DNA from: CFX5 sp023384495
Lineage (GTDB): Bacteria > Chloroflexota > Anaerolineae > Caldilineales > Caldilineaceae
Direction of reading: 5' to 3'
NCBI GenBank assembly: GCA_048499455.1
Contig: JASNZV010000002.1
Span: 62,001 to 126,000, forward strand
Length of the DNA: 64,000 nt
Part shown: positions 41,038-50,900 of the stretch, piece by piece
How positions within the stretch are numbered: position 1 is the first letter of the stretch
Layout of the letters: the number at the start of each line of letters is the position of its first letter
The notes under the pieces: generated by a model
What the model was told of the DNA's origin: nothing
Seen by the model: the letters and a program-made list of their open reading frames with translations, nothing else
The model's database searches: none
Position numbers and translations under genes: made by a program

Positions 41038-41835
41038 GTGGGTGACTTGGAACAGTCGCCGTTTTTGAGCATTATCATCCCCGCCTATAACGAAGGTAAG
41101 CGTCTGCCGCCAACCCTGCATAAGGTTGCCGAATTTTTGCGACGCCAGCCCTACCGGTCTGAGGTGATCGTCGTCGAGAACGGATCGACAGACGATACAT
41201 CGGCGGTGGTCGAGCATTTCTGCCACCACGACGTACGCGCCGATGATCCGTTCCGCATTCACCTGTTGCACACGGCGCAGGGCAAGGGTGTGGCGGTCAA
41301 AGCGGGGATGCTGAGGGCGCACGGCGAATATCGCATTATGTCGGACGCCGATCTGGCTGTGCCGATCGACGAAGTGAGCAAGTTTCTCCCCCCGGCGTTG
41401 CCGGCGCGGGCCTTTGATGTGGCTATTGCCAGTCGCGAAGGGCCGGGAGCCGTGCGCCACGGCGAGCCGTGGGTGCGCCACCTGATGGGCCGCGTCTTCA
41501 ATTTTCTCGTGCGCACGCTCGCTGTCCCCGGTGTGCAAGATACGCAGTGCGGCTTCAAATGCTTTACACGCGAGGCGGCGCTCTTGGTTTTCCCCTTGCA
41601 GCGCATCGACGGTTGGGGCTTTGATGTGGAAATCCTGCACATTGCCGGGCTGCACGGCCTGCGCATGGTCGAGGTGCCTGTCCACTGGTACTATGGGCAA
41701 AATAGCCGCATCCGCCCGATCCAGAACACCATCAGCATGGTGACGGAGCTGTTGCGCATCCGCCTCAACGGGCGCCGGGGCTATTACGATGGCCCACCCC
41801 CCACTGCCGTTGCCGACAACCTACCCGCGGCATGA
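41038..41835 (+). CDS. Family 2 glycosyltransferase, dolichyl-phosphate-glucose-synthase-like
   Basis: 265 residues from a GTG at 41038, chosen because GAGGAG lies about 9 bases upstream; an ATG at 41020 is the alternative. 'FLSIIIPAYNEGKRLPPTLH', 'EVIVVENGSTDDT', 'GKGVAVKAGMLRAHGEYRIM', the DxD-type 'SDADLAVPIDE', and 'TQCGFKCFTREAALLVFP' with 'DGWGFDVEILHIA' match the ALG5/DPM-like group, which moves a hexose from a nucleotide sugar to a polyprenyl phosphate. No membrane helices are visible. Upstream (40743-41037) I see only a 9-base inverted repeat ACTTACGCA/TGCGTAAGT. Confidence 0.88.
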   Translation: MGDLEQSPFLSIIIPAYNEGKRLPPTLHKVAEFLRRQPYRSEVIVVENGSTDDTSAVVEHFCHHDVRADDPFRIHLLHTAQGKGVAVKAGMLRAHGEYRIMSDADLAVPIDEVSKFLPPALPARAFDVAIASREGPGAVRHGEPWVRHLMGRVFNFLVRTLAVPGVQDTQCGFKCFTREAALLVFPLQRIDGWGFDVEILHIAGLHGLRMVEVPVHWYYGQNSRIRPIQNTISMVTELLRIRLNGRRGYYDGPPPTAVADNLPAA

Positions 41836-41923
41836 CGCATGGGGATCGCCCCAACCTGCCGCCACCAGGGATGGCGGCGTTCCCACCGATGGGTGTTGTT
41901 TGTCCCTAAGATCAAAATAAACA

Positions 41924-41953
41924 AAGAGAGCGCCTAATATTAGGCGCTCTCTT
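41924..41953 (-). terminator. Terminator of propeller protein gene
   Basis: Perfect 15-base arms AAGAGAGCGCCTAAT / ATTAGGCGCTCTCTT meeting without a spacer. On the minus strand it is followed by TGTTTATTTTGAT. It may also stop the + strand glycosyltransferase transcript. Confidence 0.7.
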
Positions 41954-41995
41954 GATGTCTGAGTCTATCCCTCAACAATCCGGGGATGACTATCT

Positions 41996-43207
41996 CTATC
42001 CGTTGCGCACCGAGCCTTTTGCCAGCGGCTGACCGGCGGCGGGGCGGCGGCTGCGCAGGTCATTGACGACGGCGTAGGCCAGGGCCAGGGCCGCCAGCGA
42101 AGCGACAAACCAGGCAACCAGGTTGGTCGTTGCGGCTGGGCCAGCCAGCTCACCGACATCGGCCACGAAGGCCGGCGCAACGGGCGCATCCCCCAGCGGC
42201 TGCGGCGTACGGCTCACGTTGGTGACGGCATAGACAGCGCCTGTGCGGCCACTCACGGGCAGCAAGTCAGCCACCGCTACGTTGCGGTCGGTGTGCAGCG
42301 TGGCCCAGCTCTGTGCGCCGTCGGTGCTCATCGCCACCCCCACCGGGCTTTGGTGCAGCTCGGTTGAGCCATAGAGATAGCTCGTCGCCACATAGACCAC
42401 GTCTGGCTGAAGCGGGTCAATCGCCAGCGCGTCAACCTGCAAACGGGAGCCGGGGACCAGCCCCAAACCCTCGTTGGCCAGGGCCCAGCTGCGCCCGTCA
42501 CTGCTCTTGAGCAACCCCCGGTCGCTGGTGCCCACATAGACCGTAACCGGCGATGTATCGGCAATCGCCAGCGCGGTCGGCGCGCTGCCGAGGTTGTCCA
42601 CGGCCACCCAGTTGAGGCCAAAATTCTCGGCCCGATAGAGCTGCGTGCGAGTGCGGGCAAAGGCCATACCATCGCCCGTGCTGGCAGCCGCCACATCGAG
42701 AACCGGCTCGTCGAGCCGCAGATGGCCGCCGCTGATCATGCTCGAACCCACATCGCGCAGGCGGAACAGCCCGGCAGTGTCGGTGCCCACATAGACCAGG
42801 CGCTGCGCCCGATCCACGGCGATGGCGGTGACGCCCCCGACAAGCTGGTCGCTAAGCGGCACGCGCAGCCAGGTGCGGCCACTGTCAGTCGAGCGGTACA
42901 GGGCAAGTTCGTTAGCGGCGCCCAGGTAGATCGTTTCGGCGTTGTGCGGGTCCACCGCTACCGCGCCGGCAATGATGCCTTCGGGCGCGCTCACTTCAGC
43001 CCAACCATAGCTTCCACCGGCATAGAGAACCCCACCATCGATTGCGTAGCTAATGTTGTGCGGCGTAGCGGCAAACTCACGTACATTCTCCAAGCTCGGC
43101 TTGGTTGCCACAGAGGTGCTGCCGTTAACGGCGCCGGCAAAGACCGCAATGGTCAAAACGGTTGCGGCCACGATCATGAGGATGCGGTTCATTCGTGCGT
43201 TCAACAT
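41996..43207 (-). CDS. Secreted BNR/sortilin-like beta-propeller protein, membrane-anchored
   Basis: 403 residues. Signal peptide or helix at about 8-28 ('ILMIVAATVLTIAVFAGAVN'). Repeats with Asp-box or near-Asp-box patterns: 'YRSTDSGRTWLRV', 'YRAENFGLNWVAV', 'LKSSDGRSWALA', 'AMSTDGAQSWATL'. A C-terminal membrane helix ('VAWFVASLAALALAYAVV') is followed by a basic tail. The topology suggests an extracellular propeller anchored at the C-terminus. These folds bind sugars or proteins; none of the sialidase catalytic residues are evident. Stand-alone gene. Confidence 0.8.
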   Translation of the reverse strand: MLNARMNRILMIVAATVLTIAVFAGAVNGSTSVATKPSLENVREFAATPHNISYAIDGGVLYAGGSYGWAEVSAPEGIIAGAVAVDPHNAETIYLGAANELALYRSTDSGRTWLRVPLSDQLVGGVTAIAVDRAQRLVYVGTDTAGLFRLRDVGSSMISGGHLRLDEPVLDVAAASTGDGMAFARTRTQLYRAENFGLNWVAVDNLGSAPTALAIADTSPVTVYVGTSDRGLLKSSDGRSWALANEGLGLVPGSRLQVDALAIDPLQPDVVYVATSYLYGSTELHQSPVGVAMSTDGAQSWATLHTDRNVAVADLLPVSGRTGAVYAVTNVSRTPQPLGDAPVAPAFVADVGELAGPAATTNLVAWFVASLAALALAYAVVNDLRSRRPAAGQPLAKGSVRNG

Positions 43208-43545
43208 TGTTCTTCATCCTTGTCTAGGGCGATTGTAAGCTACGATTCCCCTACGGACGCCCTGCATCTATCTTTCTCTGCTACCAGACGGATGGGGGGG
43301 GGTGTTTGTTCCGGCAGTTTTCGTCAGGTTGGTTTTCGTTACTTATTATGATCGTGTTGCAGATTGATTATCCTGATTCACAGTTTAATCATCGTTGATC
43401 GATCTTGTTTGACCCCTTTGACATTCGATTCGGACCAATAGCTGACGGTGCGCGGGTTTGCACAGTGAACGCGCGCCAGGCGCCGGCTGGCGTGTAGCCA
43501 CAGGCCTCGCTGCCACAATCTCTTCAATTTGTGGTTATTTGTAGG
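43208..43545. other. Intergenic region, nothing recognised
   Basis: Lies between the starts of the propeller gene (-) and the end of the phosphotransferase gene (-). No gene, strong hairpin or clear promoter is seen apart from a G-run at about 43291. Confidence 0.5.
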
Positions 43546-44448
43546 CTATTTTGCTATCGGCATCACATCGCGGGCGCGGCCGATATGCACCATGAACCAC
43601 GAGAGGTCGTTGGTGGCCAGCCCCTGCTGCACCCACCACAGTTCGAGCATACCCGCATGAAAGCGCGCCCGGTCGAGCGCGGCTTCGATGGCCGGGTAAT
43701 GAGGGATCATGCGCTGCACAAACGACTCTCCCAACGTGTTGATGAGCAGCGCAAAGTCGCTGGCCGGGTCGCCCAGGCTGGCTACACCGAAATCGATGAC
43801 GCCGCTGAGCTGCCCCGCGACCGGGTCGAAGAGCATGTGGTAGGCAGCCAAATCGTCGTGGATCAGCGCCGGCTCGAAACGCAAATCGAGCGCGCCGCTG
43901 CGCACTGGGCCAAAGAGCTCTGCCAGCCAGGCCTTCTGGTCGGCCCACAGAAAGGGGTAGAGCTGACGCTCGATGGTCTCGAAGCGGGTCAGCCATTCAT
44001 CGGGTGTGGGCTGGGCCGGGGCGGGAAGGGACAGCGATGCCAGCGCCGCCGTGGAGATCGTGTGAAGCTCGCGGAGAAAACGCGCCAGTTGTTCGGCCAC
44101 TCTGTCTTGTATGAAACGATCCTGCCGCAGCAGTGTGTTGCGGCTGAGGGGTTCGCCATCGATAAAGTGATAGAGCACACATTGCTCACCCAGCCACTCG
44201 AACCTAGGCGTAGGCAAGGCGACATGCTGCTGCACCACGTGCAGGATCTTGCTCTCACGCGCCAATGCCTGGTGTCCGGCGTCATTTTTGGGGAAGCGAA
44301 AACACCATTCCCGATTGACGATCACCACATCATTGGCCAGGCCGTCGCGATTGAGCTGCATCTCGCCACCCGCTAGCTCGGGCCGGTGCTCCCGAATCAG
44401 GCGCAGATAGGGGTCGGGTATTGGGTCTGGTTGCGTTATGGTCATCAT
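43546..44448 (-). CDS. APH(2'')-like phosphotransferase
   Basis: 300 residues, kinase-like fold of the aminoglycoside/choline phosphotransferase superfamily. 'DVVIVNREWCFRFPKNDAGH' holds the ATP-binding Lys; the catalytic loop is 'LIHDDLAAYHMLFDPVAG', followed by 'GVIDFGVASLGDPASDFALL' with the Mg-binding Asp. In most family members the catalytic loop ends in Asn; here it is His, as in APH(2'') enzymes. It could phosphorylate an aminoglycoside, a macrolide or an endogenous small molecule; resistance cannot be claimed from sequence alone. It is 12 bases downstream of the SLC13/ArsB-like gene. Confidence 0.82.
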   Translation of the reverse strand: MMTITQPDPIPDPYLRLIREHRPELAGGEMQLNRDGLANDVVIVNREWCFRFPKNDAGHQALARESKILHVVQQHVALPTPRFEWLGEQCVLYHFIDGEPLSRNTLLRQDRFIQDRVAEQLARFLRELHTISTAALASLSLPAPAQPTPDEWLTRFETIERQLYPFLWADQKAWLAELFGPVRSGALDLRFEPALIHDDLAAYHMLFDPVAGQLSGVIDFGVASLGDPASDFALLINTLGESFVQRMIPHYPAIEAALDRARFHAGMLELWWVQQGLATNDLSWFMVHIGRARDVMPIAK

Positions 44449-44460
44449 GCCTTTCTAGAG

Positions 44461-45696
44461 CTAGAACAGTAGCGACAGCCACCCAACACCGATCAACAGG
44501 CTGAAGAGTGTGATAGGGATACCGGCCTTGAGATACTCGTTGAAGCTCAGTTGCACGCCCTGGCTGCGCGCGCTTTCAGCGACGATGAGATTGGCGACCG
44601 AGCCGAGCAGCGTCAGGTTGCCGGCCAGCGTTGTTGCCATAGCCAGCGTGAGCCATGTCTGTTCGGGGTTGGGGAACTGGGGCACAAAGGGCCGAAACAG
44701 CAGCACAGCCGGCACATTCGACACCAGGTTGCTGAGGATGGCGCTCACCACGGTCAGCGCGGCAATGCCCCGTTGCGCCACCGGCTCGGCCAACGAAAAT
44801 AGTTGCTCGCTGACGCCGAGCGTCTCCAGCGCGCCCGTCACCATAAACAAACCCGCAAAAAAGACAAGCAACGACCAATCCACTTCGCGAAAAACGGCCT
44901 CCGGCTCGGTGCGGCGGCTGATGAGCAGTAGCGACGCCGCGGCCAGCGCCGCCAACGGGATCGGGAAGCCCGTCACAAAGGCGACAACCATCAGCCCCGT
45001 GGCGATCATCGCCTTGCGCAAGAGAGAGCGGCGCGTCTCGACGGCAATGGCAGGCGGTTTGACAAAGCCGCGCGCCGCAAAGTCCCGTCGATAGACAATG
45101 ACAATCACGAGCCAGATCACTACCATCCCACCAAGCGCAGCCGGGGCCAGATTGGCCGTAAACTGCACGAACGGGATTGCCGATGCGATGCCAATGATCA
45201 TGTTCTGCGGGTTGCCGGTGATGGTGGCGACCGATCCGACATTGGTCGCCGTGGCCAGCGCCACCAGGTAGGGGATCGGACGCTGATCCAGCGAGCGACA
45301 GATCGCCAGCACCAATGGTGTGAAGACGAGCACAATGGTGTCGTTGAGAAAGATAGCAGACAAGGCGCCGGCGGAGACAATCAACAACGCCAGCAGTTGC
45401 CGCGGCGATTGCGCCCAGTGCACCACACCGTTTGCCACTAGTTGAAAAAAACCGGCGCGGCGCAGATTTGCATTGAGGATCATCATGGCAAAGAGCAACG
45501 TCAGCGTGTTCAGGTCAAGGGCGGCAAAGGCTTCGTCCAGTGTCATTGCGCCCAGCACAATCAGCAATGTGGCGCCCGTCAGCGCGATAGTGGCCCTGTT
45601 CATGCGCAGCCCAGGGTAGCGCCCCACCGCCACGCCCACAATGGTCACGGCGACGAGGATGAGCGACGGCCAGAAGGTCAGGTAGGATGGGAGCAT
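44461..45696 (-). CDS. SLC13/ArsB-like anion permease
   Basis: 411 residues with about 11 membrane helices. 'ALDLNTLTLLFAMMILNANL' and 'FLNDTIVLVFTPLVLAICRS' are typical of the CitMHS/ArsB/NhaD group (the FxNDT block), and 'ATATNVGSVATITGNPQNMI' is the conserved re-entrant loop motif. Likely substrates are dicarboxylates, arsenite or Na+/H+. No arsenic genes are near. The region directly upstream contains a GACTAGAGACTGG-type short repeat and no clear ribosome site. Confidence 0.87.
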   Translation of the reverse strand: MLPSYLTFWPSLILVAVTIVGVAVGRYPGLRMNRATIALTGATLLIVLGAMTLDEAFAALDLNTLTLLFAMMILNANLRRAGFFQLVANGVVHWAQSPRQLLALLIVSAGALSAIFLNDTIVLVFTPLVLAICRSLDQRPIPYLVALATATNVGSVATITGNPQNMIIGIASAIPFVQFTANLAPAALGGMVVIWLVIVIVYRRDFAARGFVKPPAIAVETRRSLLRKAMIATGLMVVAFVTGFPIPLAALAAASLLLISRRTEPEAVFREVDWSLLVFFAGLFMVTGALETLGVSEQLFSLAEPVAQRGIAALTVVSAILSNLVSNVPAVLLFRPFVPQFPNPEQTWLTLAMATTLAGNLTLLGSVANLIVAESARSQGVQLSFNEYLKAGIPITLFSLLIGVGWLSLLF

Positions 45697-45785
45697 AGGT
45701 GGAGACTAGAGACTGGCGACAAGGGGCTGGAGGCTGGAGGATCTGCGATGATGTGAGCGCGCCCAGCGATAGTGTGCGCGATGTC

Positions 45786-46628
45786 TCACCCGTCACTGCT
45801 CCAGCGCTCGCCCGCCCGCAGCACGCAGTATGGTTGTTCGAGCTGTTGGCACTTGGCCACAAACGCATCAGGCGACGCGGTATTGAAAGTGAACATCTCG
45901 TAGTGACAAGGGATGACCACGCGCGCGCCAATTGCCTTGGCGAGTTGGGCCGCCTCTGGGCCGTTGAGGTTGCCGGCGACACGGCGTTCGGGCGAGCGCC
46001 CGTTAATGGGCAGGATCGCCACATCGATCGCCCATTGCCGCAGCCGTTCGACCATCCCCGCATACCAGACTGTATCACCGCTATGATAGATTATCCATCG
46101 GCCGCACTGGACGACGTAGCCCAAAAATCTGTGACGGCCTGCCGCATCCTGTTCGAGCTGCTCGTGGGCTGCCGGCAGCGCCGTGATGGTGAATGGGCCC
46201 ACTGTCGTCGATGCGCTGTCATCCAGCCCGATAGGCCACGCCAGGTCACACTGGAGGCGCTCGGCCACGAACGCCCGGTTGGCTTCGGGGATCACCAGGG
46301 TGATTGCTGGATTGGCGGCCATGAGCGGGCGCAACGTCTCTGCATCCAGGTGGTCGGTGTGGTTGTGGCTCGACGTGACCACATTGACAAAGTCCAGCTG
46401 CTCGGGGGCGATCACCTGCGCGGTCATACGGATGTGTGGTTTGTCGGTGGCGGCATATTTGTGGGTCAGTGAATCAGATAGATAGGGGTCAAACAGGAGA
46501 TGGCGACCCTGCCACTGTACTAGAAAGCCGCTTTGCCCCAACCACCACAGATGAAGATGACCTGCTTTGTGGTGGGCGTGGGCGATATCGGCTAACAGAT
46601 CTTGGCCAGCCAGCATGGGCTGAATCAT
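45786..46628 (-). CDS. MBL-fold metallo-hydrolase, UlaG-like
   Basis: 280 residues; start after GAGGAGCG. Metal ligands: 'TSSHNHTDHLD' (HxHxDH) and 'IYHSGDTVWYAG', with a further His in 'VVIPCHYEMFTFN'. The 'WWLGQSGFLVQWQGRHLLFD' opening and 'DPYLSDSLTHKY' match the UlaG/lactonase-like branch of the metallo-beta-lactamase fold, which includes L-ascorbate-6-phosphate lactonase. Probably a cytosolic lactonase or phosphodiesterase. It is encoded about 90 bases upstream of the SLC13-like gene on the same strand. Confidence 0.87.
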   Translation of the reverse strand: MIQPMLAGQDLLADIAHAHHKAGHLHLWWLGQSGFLVQWQGRHLLFDPYLSDSLTHKYAATDKPHIRMTAQVIAPEQLDFVNVVTSSHNHTDHLDAETLRPLMAANPAITLVIPEANRAFVAERLQCDLAWPIGLDDSASTTVGPFTITALPAAHEQLEQDAAGRHRFLGYVVQCGRWIIYHSGDTVWYAGMVERLRQWAIDVAILPINGRSPERRVAGNLNGPEAAQLAKAIGARVVIPCHYEMFTFNTASPDAFVAKCQQLEQPYCVLRAGERWSSDG

Positions 46629-46659
46629 TATTCGCTCCTCAACGACCTGCGGTGGATTC

Positions 46660-46689
46660 TTGACAACCCATTTGTGCTGCGATTATAGT
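46660..46689 (+). promoter_or_regulatory. Candidate promoter upstream of the CBS gene pair
   Basis: TTGACA at 46660-46665, 18 bases, TATAGT at 46684-46689. The segment TTGACAACCCATTTGTG also resembles the start of the 81-bp repeat, so the promoter may derive from it. The leader to 46940 would be about 245 bases. Apart from this, the gap 46629-46939 shows nothing. Confidence 0.45.
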
Positions 46690-46939
46690 GTTTCCATACA
46701 ACCTCTGCAACTTCGTACGAACCCTCACTTGTCGATTGTCCTGGCCAGTTGACCAGGCATAAGTCCATGCGCGCGGCCAGCATCAATTCCCGCCGCCTGT
46801 GTATGGTCGGGCAGTCAACTTCCTTGTTATAGTGAATCTACCAGAACTTGTGTTTGCCACCGAGAAACATAGCGTTCGGCGCTCTGTATCCATCCGGCCA
46901 GCAACACGGGTGATGATCAGAAAAAGGAGAGGATAGGCC

Positions 46940-47371
46940 ATGCAAGTGCAAGACTATATGAGTTCACCCGCGATTACCGTTACTGCCGAGACGCCGTTTC
47001 AAGACGCGCTCAAGCTCATGCAGGCCAGCAAGATCCGGCGCCTGCCTGTTGTGGACAGTGCAAACCGGCTCGTCGGTATCGTCTCCGAGCGTGATCTACT
47101 TCACGCGTCGCCGTCACCGGCCACCTCGCTCAGCGTGTGGGAGCTCAACTATCTGCTCTGGCGCTTGACTGTGCGCGACATCATGACCGAAAAGGTCGTT
47201 GCTGTTGCGCCCACCACGCCACTGGTGGAGGCAGCCCGGCTCATGGTCGAAAAGAAGATCGGGGGGCTGCCGGTGGTCGACGAGCAAGACCGCATTGTCG
47301 GCGTGATCACTGAGACCGATATCTTCAAGAGGTTCGTCGCCATGGCCACCAACCAGGTCAGCAGTTCATAA
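46940..47371 (+). CDS. CBS-domain-pair protein
   Basis: 143 residues; start after AAAAAGGAGAGG. Two CBS motifs: residues 4-60 ('YMSSPAITVTAETPFQDALK', 'RRLPVVDSANRLVGIVSERD') and 80-137 ('IMTEKVVAVAPTTPLVEAAR', 'IGGLPVVDEQDRIVGVITET'). Tandem CBS pairs bind adenine nucleotides (AMP, ATP, NADH, SAM) and report energy state to a partner. It is followed 109 bases later by a paralogue and then nifJ, so it may sense energy charge for pyruvate oxidation. Confidence 0.9.
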   Translation: MQVQDYMSSPAITVTAETPFQDALKLMQASKIRRLPVVDSANRLVGIVSERDLLHASPSPATSLSVWELNYLLWRLTVRDIMTEKVVAVAPTTPLVEAARLMVEKKIGGLPVVDEQDRIVGVITETDIFKRFVAMATNQVSSS

Positions 47372-47480
47372 AGTGCGGTTGCTTTGAAAACGCGATGGTT
47401 GCAGTTGGGATCATCACCGCCTATCCCCATAAGTGGCGTAGAATTTTCGGCGCCCATAGCATTGAAGGACAAACAACCTA

Positions 47481-47912
47481 ATGACCAAATCCCTTGTCAG
47501 AGAATGGATGTCCCCCAAGCCGATTACGGTAGACAGCAAAGTGGGCGTCTCCGTGGCCTATCATCTGATGCGGCTCAACGAAGTGCGCCGGTTGTTGGTG
47601 CTCAACGACAACGACGAACTGGTCGGCATCGTCACTTGGGGTGACATTCGCGCCGCCCACCCCAAAAGCCGCGCCTCGCTAGAAACTCGTGACGCCTGGG
47701 AGAGCCACTTTCTGACCGCAACGATGGAGATCCGCGAGATCATGACCCCGAATCCAGTTACGGTCTCCCCAGACACTTCCATGCGTGAGGCGGCGCGCCT
47801 GATGCTCGAACACAAGATCGGCGGCGTGCCCGTGCTCGACGGAAAACGCATCGCCGGCATCCTGACAGAGACGGATCTCTGCCGCTTTGTGGTGGAGACA
47901 GAAGAAAAATGA
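47481..47912 (+). CDS. CBS-domain-pair protein, paralogue
   Basis: 143 residues, the same length and layout as the preceding gene: 'WMSPKPITVDSKVGVSVAYH', 'RRLLVLNDNDELVGIVTWGD', then 'IMTPNPVTVSPDTSMREAAR', 'IGGVPVLDGKRIAGILTETD'. The ATG follows GAAGGA at a long spacing. Its TGA stop lies in the first unit of the heptanucleotide repeat at 47911-47955. A third relative is at 54054. Probable adenylate-binding regulator, partner unknown. Confidence 0.9.
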   Translation: MTKSLVREWMSPKPITVDSKVGVSVAYHLMRLNEVRRLLVLNDNDELVGIVTWGDIRAAHPKSRASLETRDAWESHFLTATMEIREIMTPNPVTVSPDTSMREAARLMLEHKIGGVPVLDGKRIAGILTETDLCRFVVETEEK

Positions 47913-47955
47913 CGATGGGCCATAGACGATGACCATCGTCTATCGTCCACAGTCC
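47911..47955. repeat. Heptanucleotide repeat upstream of nifJ
   Basis: GACGATG GGCCATA GACGATG units followed by CATCGTC TATCGTC; the inner part ATAGACGATG-AC-CATCGTCTAT is a palindrome. It overlaps the stop codon of the preceding CBS gene and ends 16 bases before nifJ. Confidence 0.8.
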
Positions 47956-47971
47956 GAACGGAGACACAATC

Positions 47972-50900
47972 ATGGTGCGGGAACAAGTAACCATTGACGG
48001 CAACGATGCAGCGGCGCATGTTGCCTATAAAACCAACGAGATCATTGCCATTTACCCGATTACGCCGGCGTCGCCCATGGGCGAACTGGCCGATCTGTGG
48101 AGCGCCCGAGGCGAGAAGAACCTGTGGGGCACCACGCCGCTGGTGGTGGAGATGCAATCTGAGGGAGGCGCAGCGGGCGCCGTCCACGGCGCGTTGCAAA
48201 CAGGCGCGCTGACCACCACCTTCACGGCCAGCCAGGGGCTGCTGCTCATGATCCCCAATATGTACAAGATTGCCGGGGAGCTGACCAGCACGGTCTTTCA
48301 CATTGCCGCCCGCTCGTTGGCCGCCCAGGGTCTCTCGATTTTTGGCGATCACAGCGACGTCATGGCTGCCCGCGCCACTGGGTGGGGCATGCTCTTTGCC
48401 AACTCGGTACAAGAAGTGATGGACTTTGCTCTCATCACCCAGGCCGCCACGTTGGCGGCGCGCGTGCCCTTCCTGCATGTGTTCGACGGCTTCCGCACCT
48501 CGCACGAAGTCAGCAAGGTCGAGAAGCTGAGCGAAGCCGACATTGCCGCCCTTATCGACCCTGCCCATGTTCACGCCCACCGCGGGCGCGCCCTGACGCC
48601 CGACGCGCCCGTTATCCGCGGCACGGCACAAAACCCTGACGTTTACTTCCAGGCCCGCGAGACGGTGAATCCGTTCTACCTGGCGACGCCCGACATTGTG
48701 CAGAATGCCATGGACCAATTGGCGGGCCGAACCGGTCGCCAATACCATCTCTTCGACTATGTCGGCGCGCCCGACGCCGAGCGGGTCATCGTGCTTATGG
48801 GCTCCGGCTGCGAAACCGCCGAAGAGACCATCAACCATCTGGTCGCAGAAGGCGCCAAGGTGGGGATGGTCAAGGTGCGCCTCTACCGCCCCTTTGCCGT
48901 AGAGCGCTTCCTCGCCGCGCTGCCGGCCACGACCCAGGCGATTGCCGTGCTCGACCGCACTAAAGAGCCGGGCAGCGCCGGCGAGCCGCTCTATCAAGAT
49001 GTGGTGACCGCAGTCTATGAAGGGGCGATGAACGATGGCCTATCGTCTATGGTCCACCGTCCATCGTCTATCAAAATCATTGGCGGGCGCTACGGGCTTT
49101 CGTCCAAAGAATTTACGCCGGCCATGGTCAAGGCCGTCTTCGACGAGCTGACAAAACCGGCGCCCAAAAATCACTTTACCATCGGCATCTTCGATGATGT
49201 GACCCACACCAGCCTGGACTTCGACCCCATGTTCGACATTGAATCGCCAGAGACGGTGCGCGCCATCTTCTGGGGCCTCGGTTCGGACGGCACAGTGGGC
49301 GCCAACAAGAATTCGATCAAGATCATTGGCGAAGAGACCCCCAACTTTGCCCAGGGCTACTTTGTCTACGACTCGAAGAAATCGGGTGCGCGCACAGTGT
49401 CGCACCTGCGCTTTGGGCCCAAGCCGATCCGCGGCGCCTACCTGATCAACCGCGCCAATTTTGTGGCCGTTCACCAGTTCGGCTTTCTCCAACTCTACGA
49501 CATGCTGGAACCGTCAGAGCCAGGCAGTGTGTTGCTGCTCAACGCGCCCTATGCGCCCGACGCGGTCTGGGACCATCTGCCACGGCGCGTCCAAGAACAG
49601 GTCATCGACAAGGGGCTCAAGGTCTATGCCATCGACGCCTATAAGGTTGCACAAGAGCTGGGGCTGGGCGGACGCATCAACACCATTATGCAGACCTGCT
49701 TTTTCGCTATCAGCGGCGTCTTGCCGCGCGACGAGGCCATCGACCAGATCAAACAGGCCATCCGCAAGACCTATGGCAAACGAGGCGAGCCCATTGTGCG
49801 CAAAAACTTTGCAGCGGTAGACGCAACGTTGGAGCATCTACACGAGTTGGCCATCCCCGCCACGGTGACAAGCACGCTCAGGATGCCGGCAATTGTGCCC
49901 GCCCATGCGCCTGCCTTTGTTCAAGAAGTGACAGCCATGATGATGGCGAACAAGGGCGATCTGTTGCCGGTGAGCGCGCTGCCGATCGATGGCACCTACC
50001 CCAGCGGCACCACGCAGTGGGAAAAGCGCAACATCACGCAAGAAGTCCCTGTTTGGGAGCCGGACCTCTGCATCCAATGTGGCAAGTGTGTCTTTGTCTG
50101 CCCGCACTCGGTGATCCGCGCCAAGGTGCTCGAACCAGAGGCGCTGGCCGATGCGCCCGAGGGCTTCCTGACTGCGGACGCACGCTGGCGCGAATTCCCC
50201 GGCCAACAGTATACCCTCCAGGTGGCGGTGGAGGATTGCACCGGCTGCACGCTCTGTGTCGAGGTTTGCCCGGCCAAAGACAAACGGGCTGTGGGGCGCA
50301 AGGCGATCAACATGGCGCCGCAGTTGCCCCTGCGCGAGGAAGGGCGCAAGTTCTGGGAATACTTCGAGCAACTGCCCGAACAGGCGCCCGACGCCAGCCT
50401 TAACTGGGGTCAGGTGAAGAATGTGCAACTGCTGGAGCCGCTCTTTGAGTTCTCGGGTGCGTGCGCCGGCTGTGGCGAGACACCCTACCTCAAGCTGATC
50501 AGCCAGATCTATGGCGACCGGGCAATCATCGCCAACGCCACCGGCTGTTCGAGCATCTATGGCGGCAACCTGCCCACCACCCCCTGGGCGCAAAACGCCG
50601 CCGGGCGGGGGCCGGCCTGGTCCAACTCGCTCTTTGAAGACAACGCCGAGTTTGGGCTGGGGATGCGGCTGACGCTGGACAAACAACTCGAATACGCCGC
50701 CGAACTGGTCGACCAACTGCGTGGCGTTATTGGCGAGGAGCTGGCCGAGGCGCTACTCGGCAACGAGCAAGCCGACAACGCCGCCATCAATCATCAGCGC
50801 GAGCTGGTGGCCGAACTGAAGCAGAAGCTGGCTGGGCTGGATGATCTCCAGGCGCGCGACCTGCTGAGTCTGGCCGACAAACTGGTGAAAAAGGTGGTTT

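Noticed and set aside
47561..48997. 478-codon open frame on the - strand
   Set aside because: Overlaps the CBS gene and nifJ on the opposite strand; composition is that of a shadow frame.
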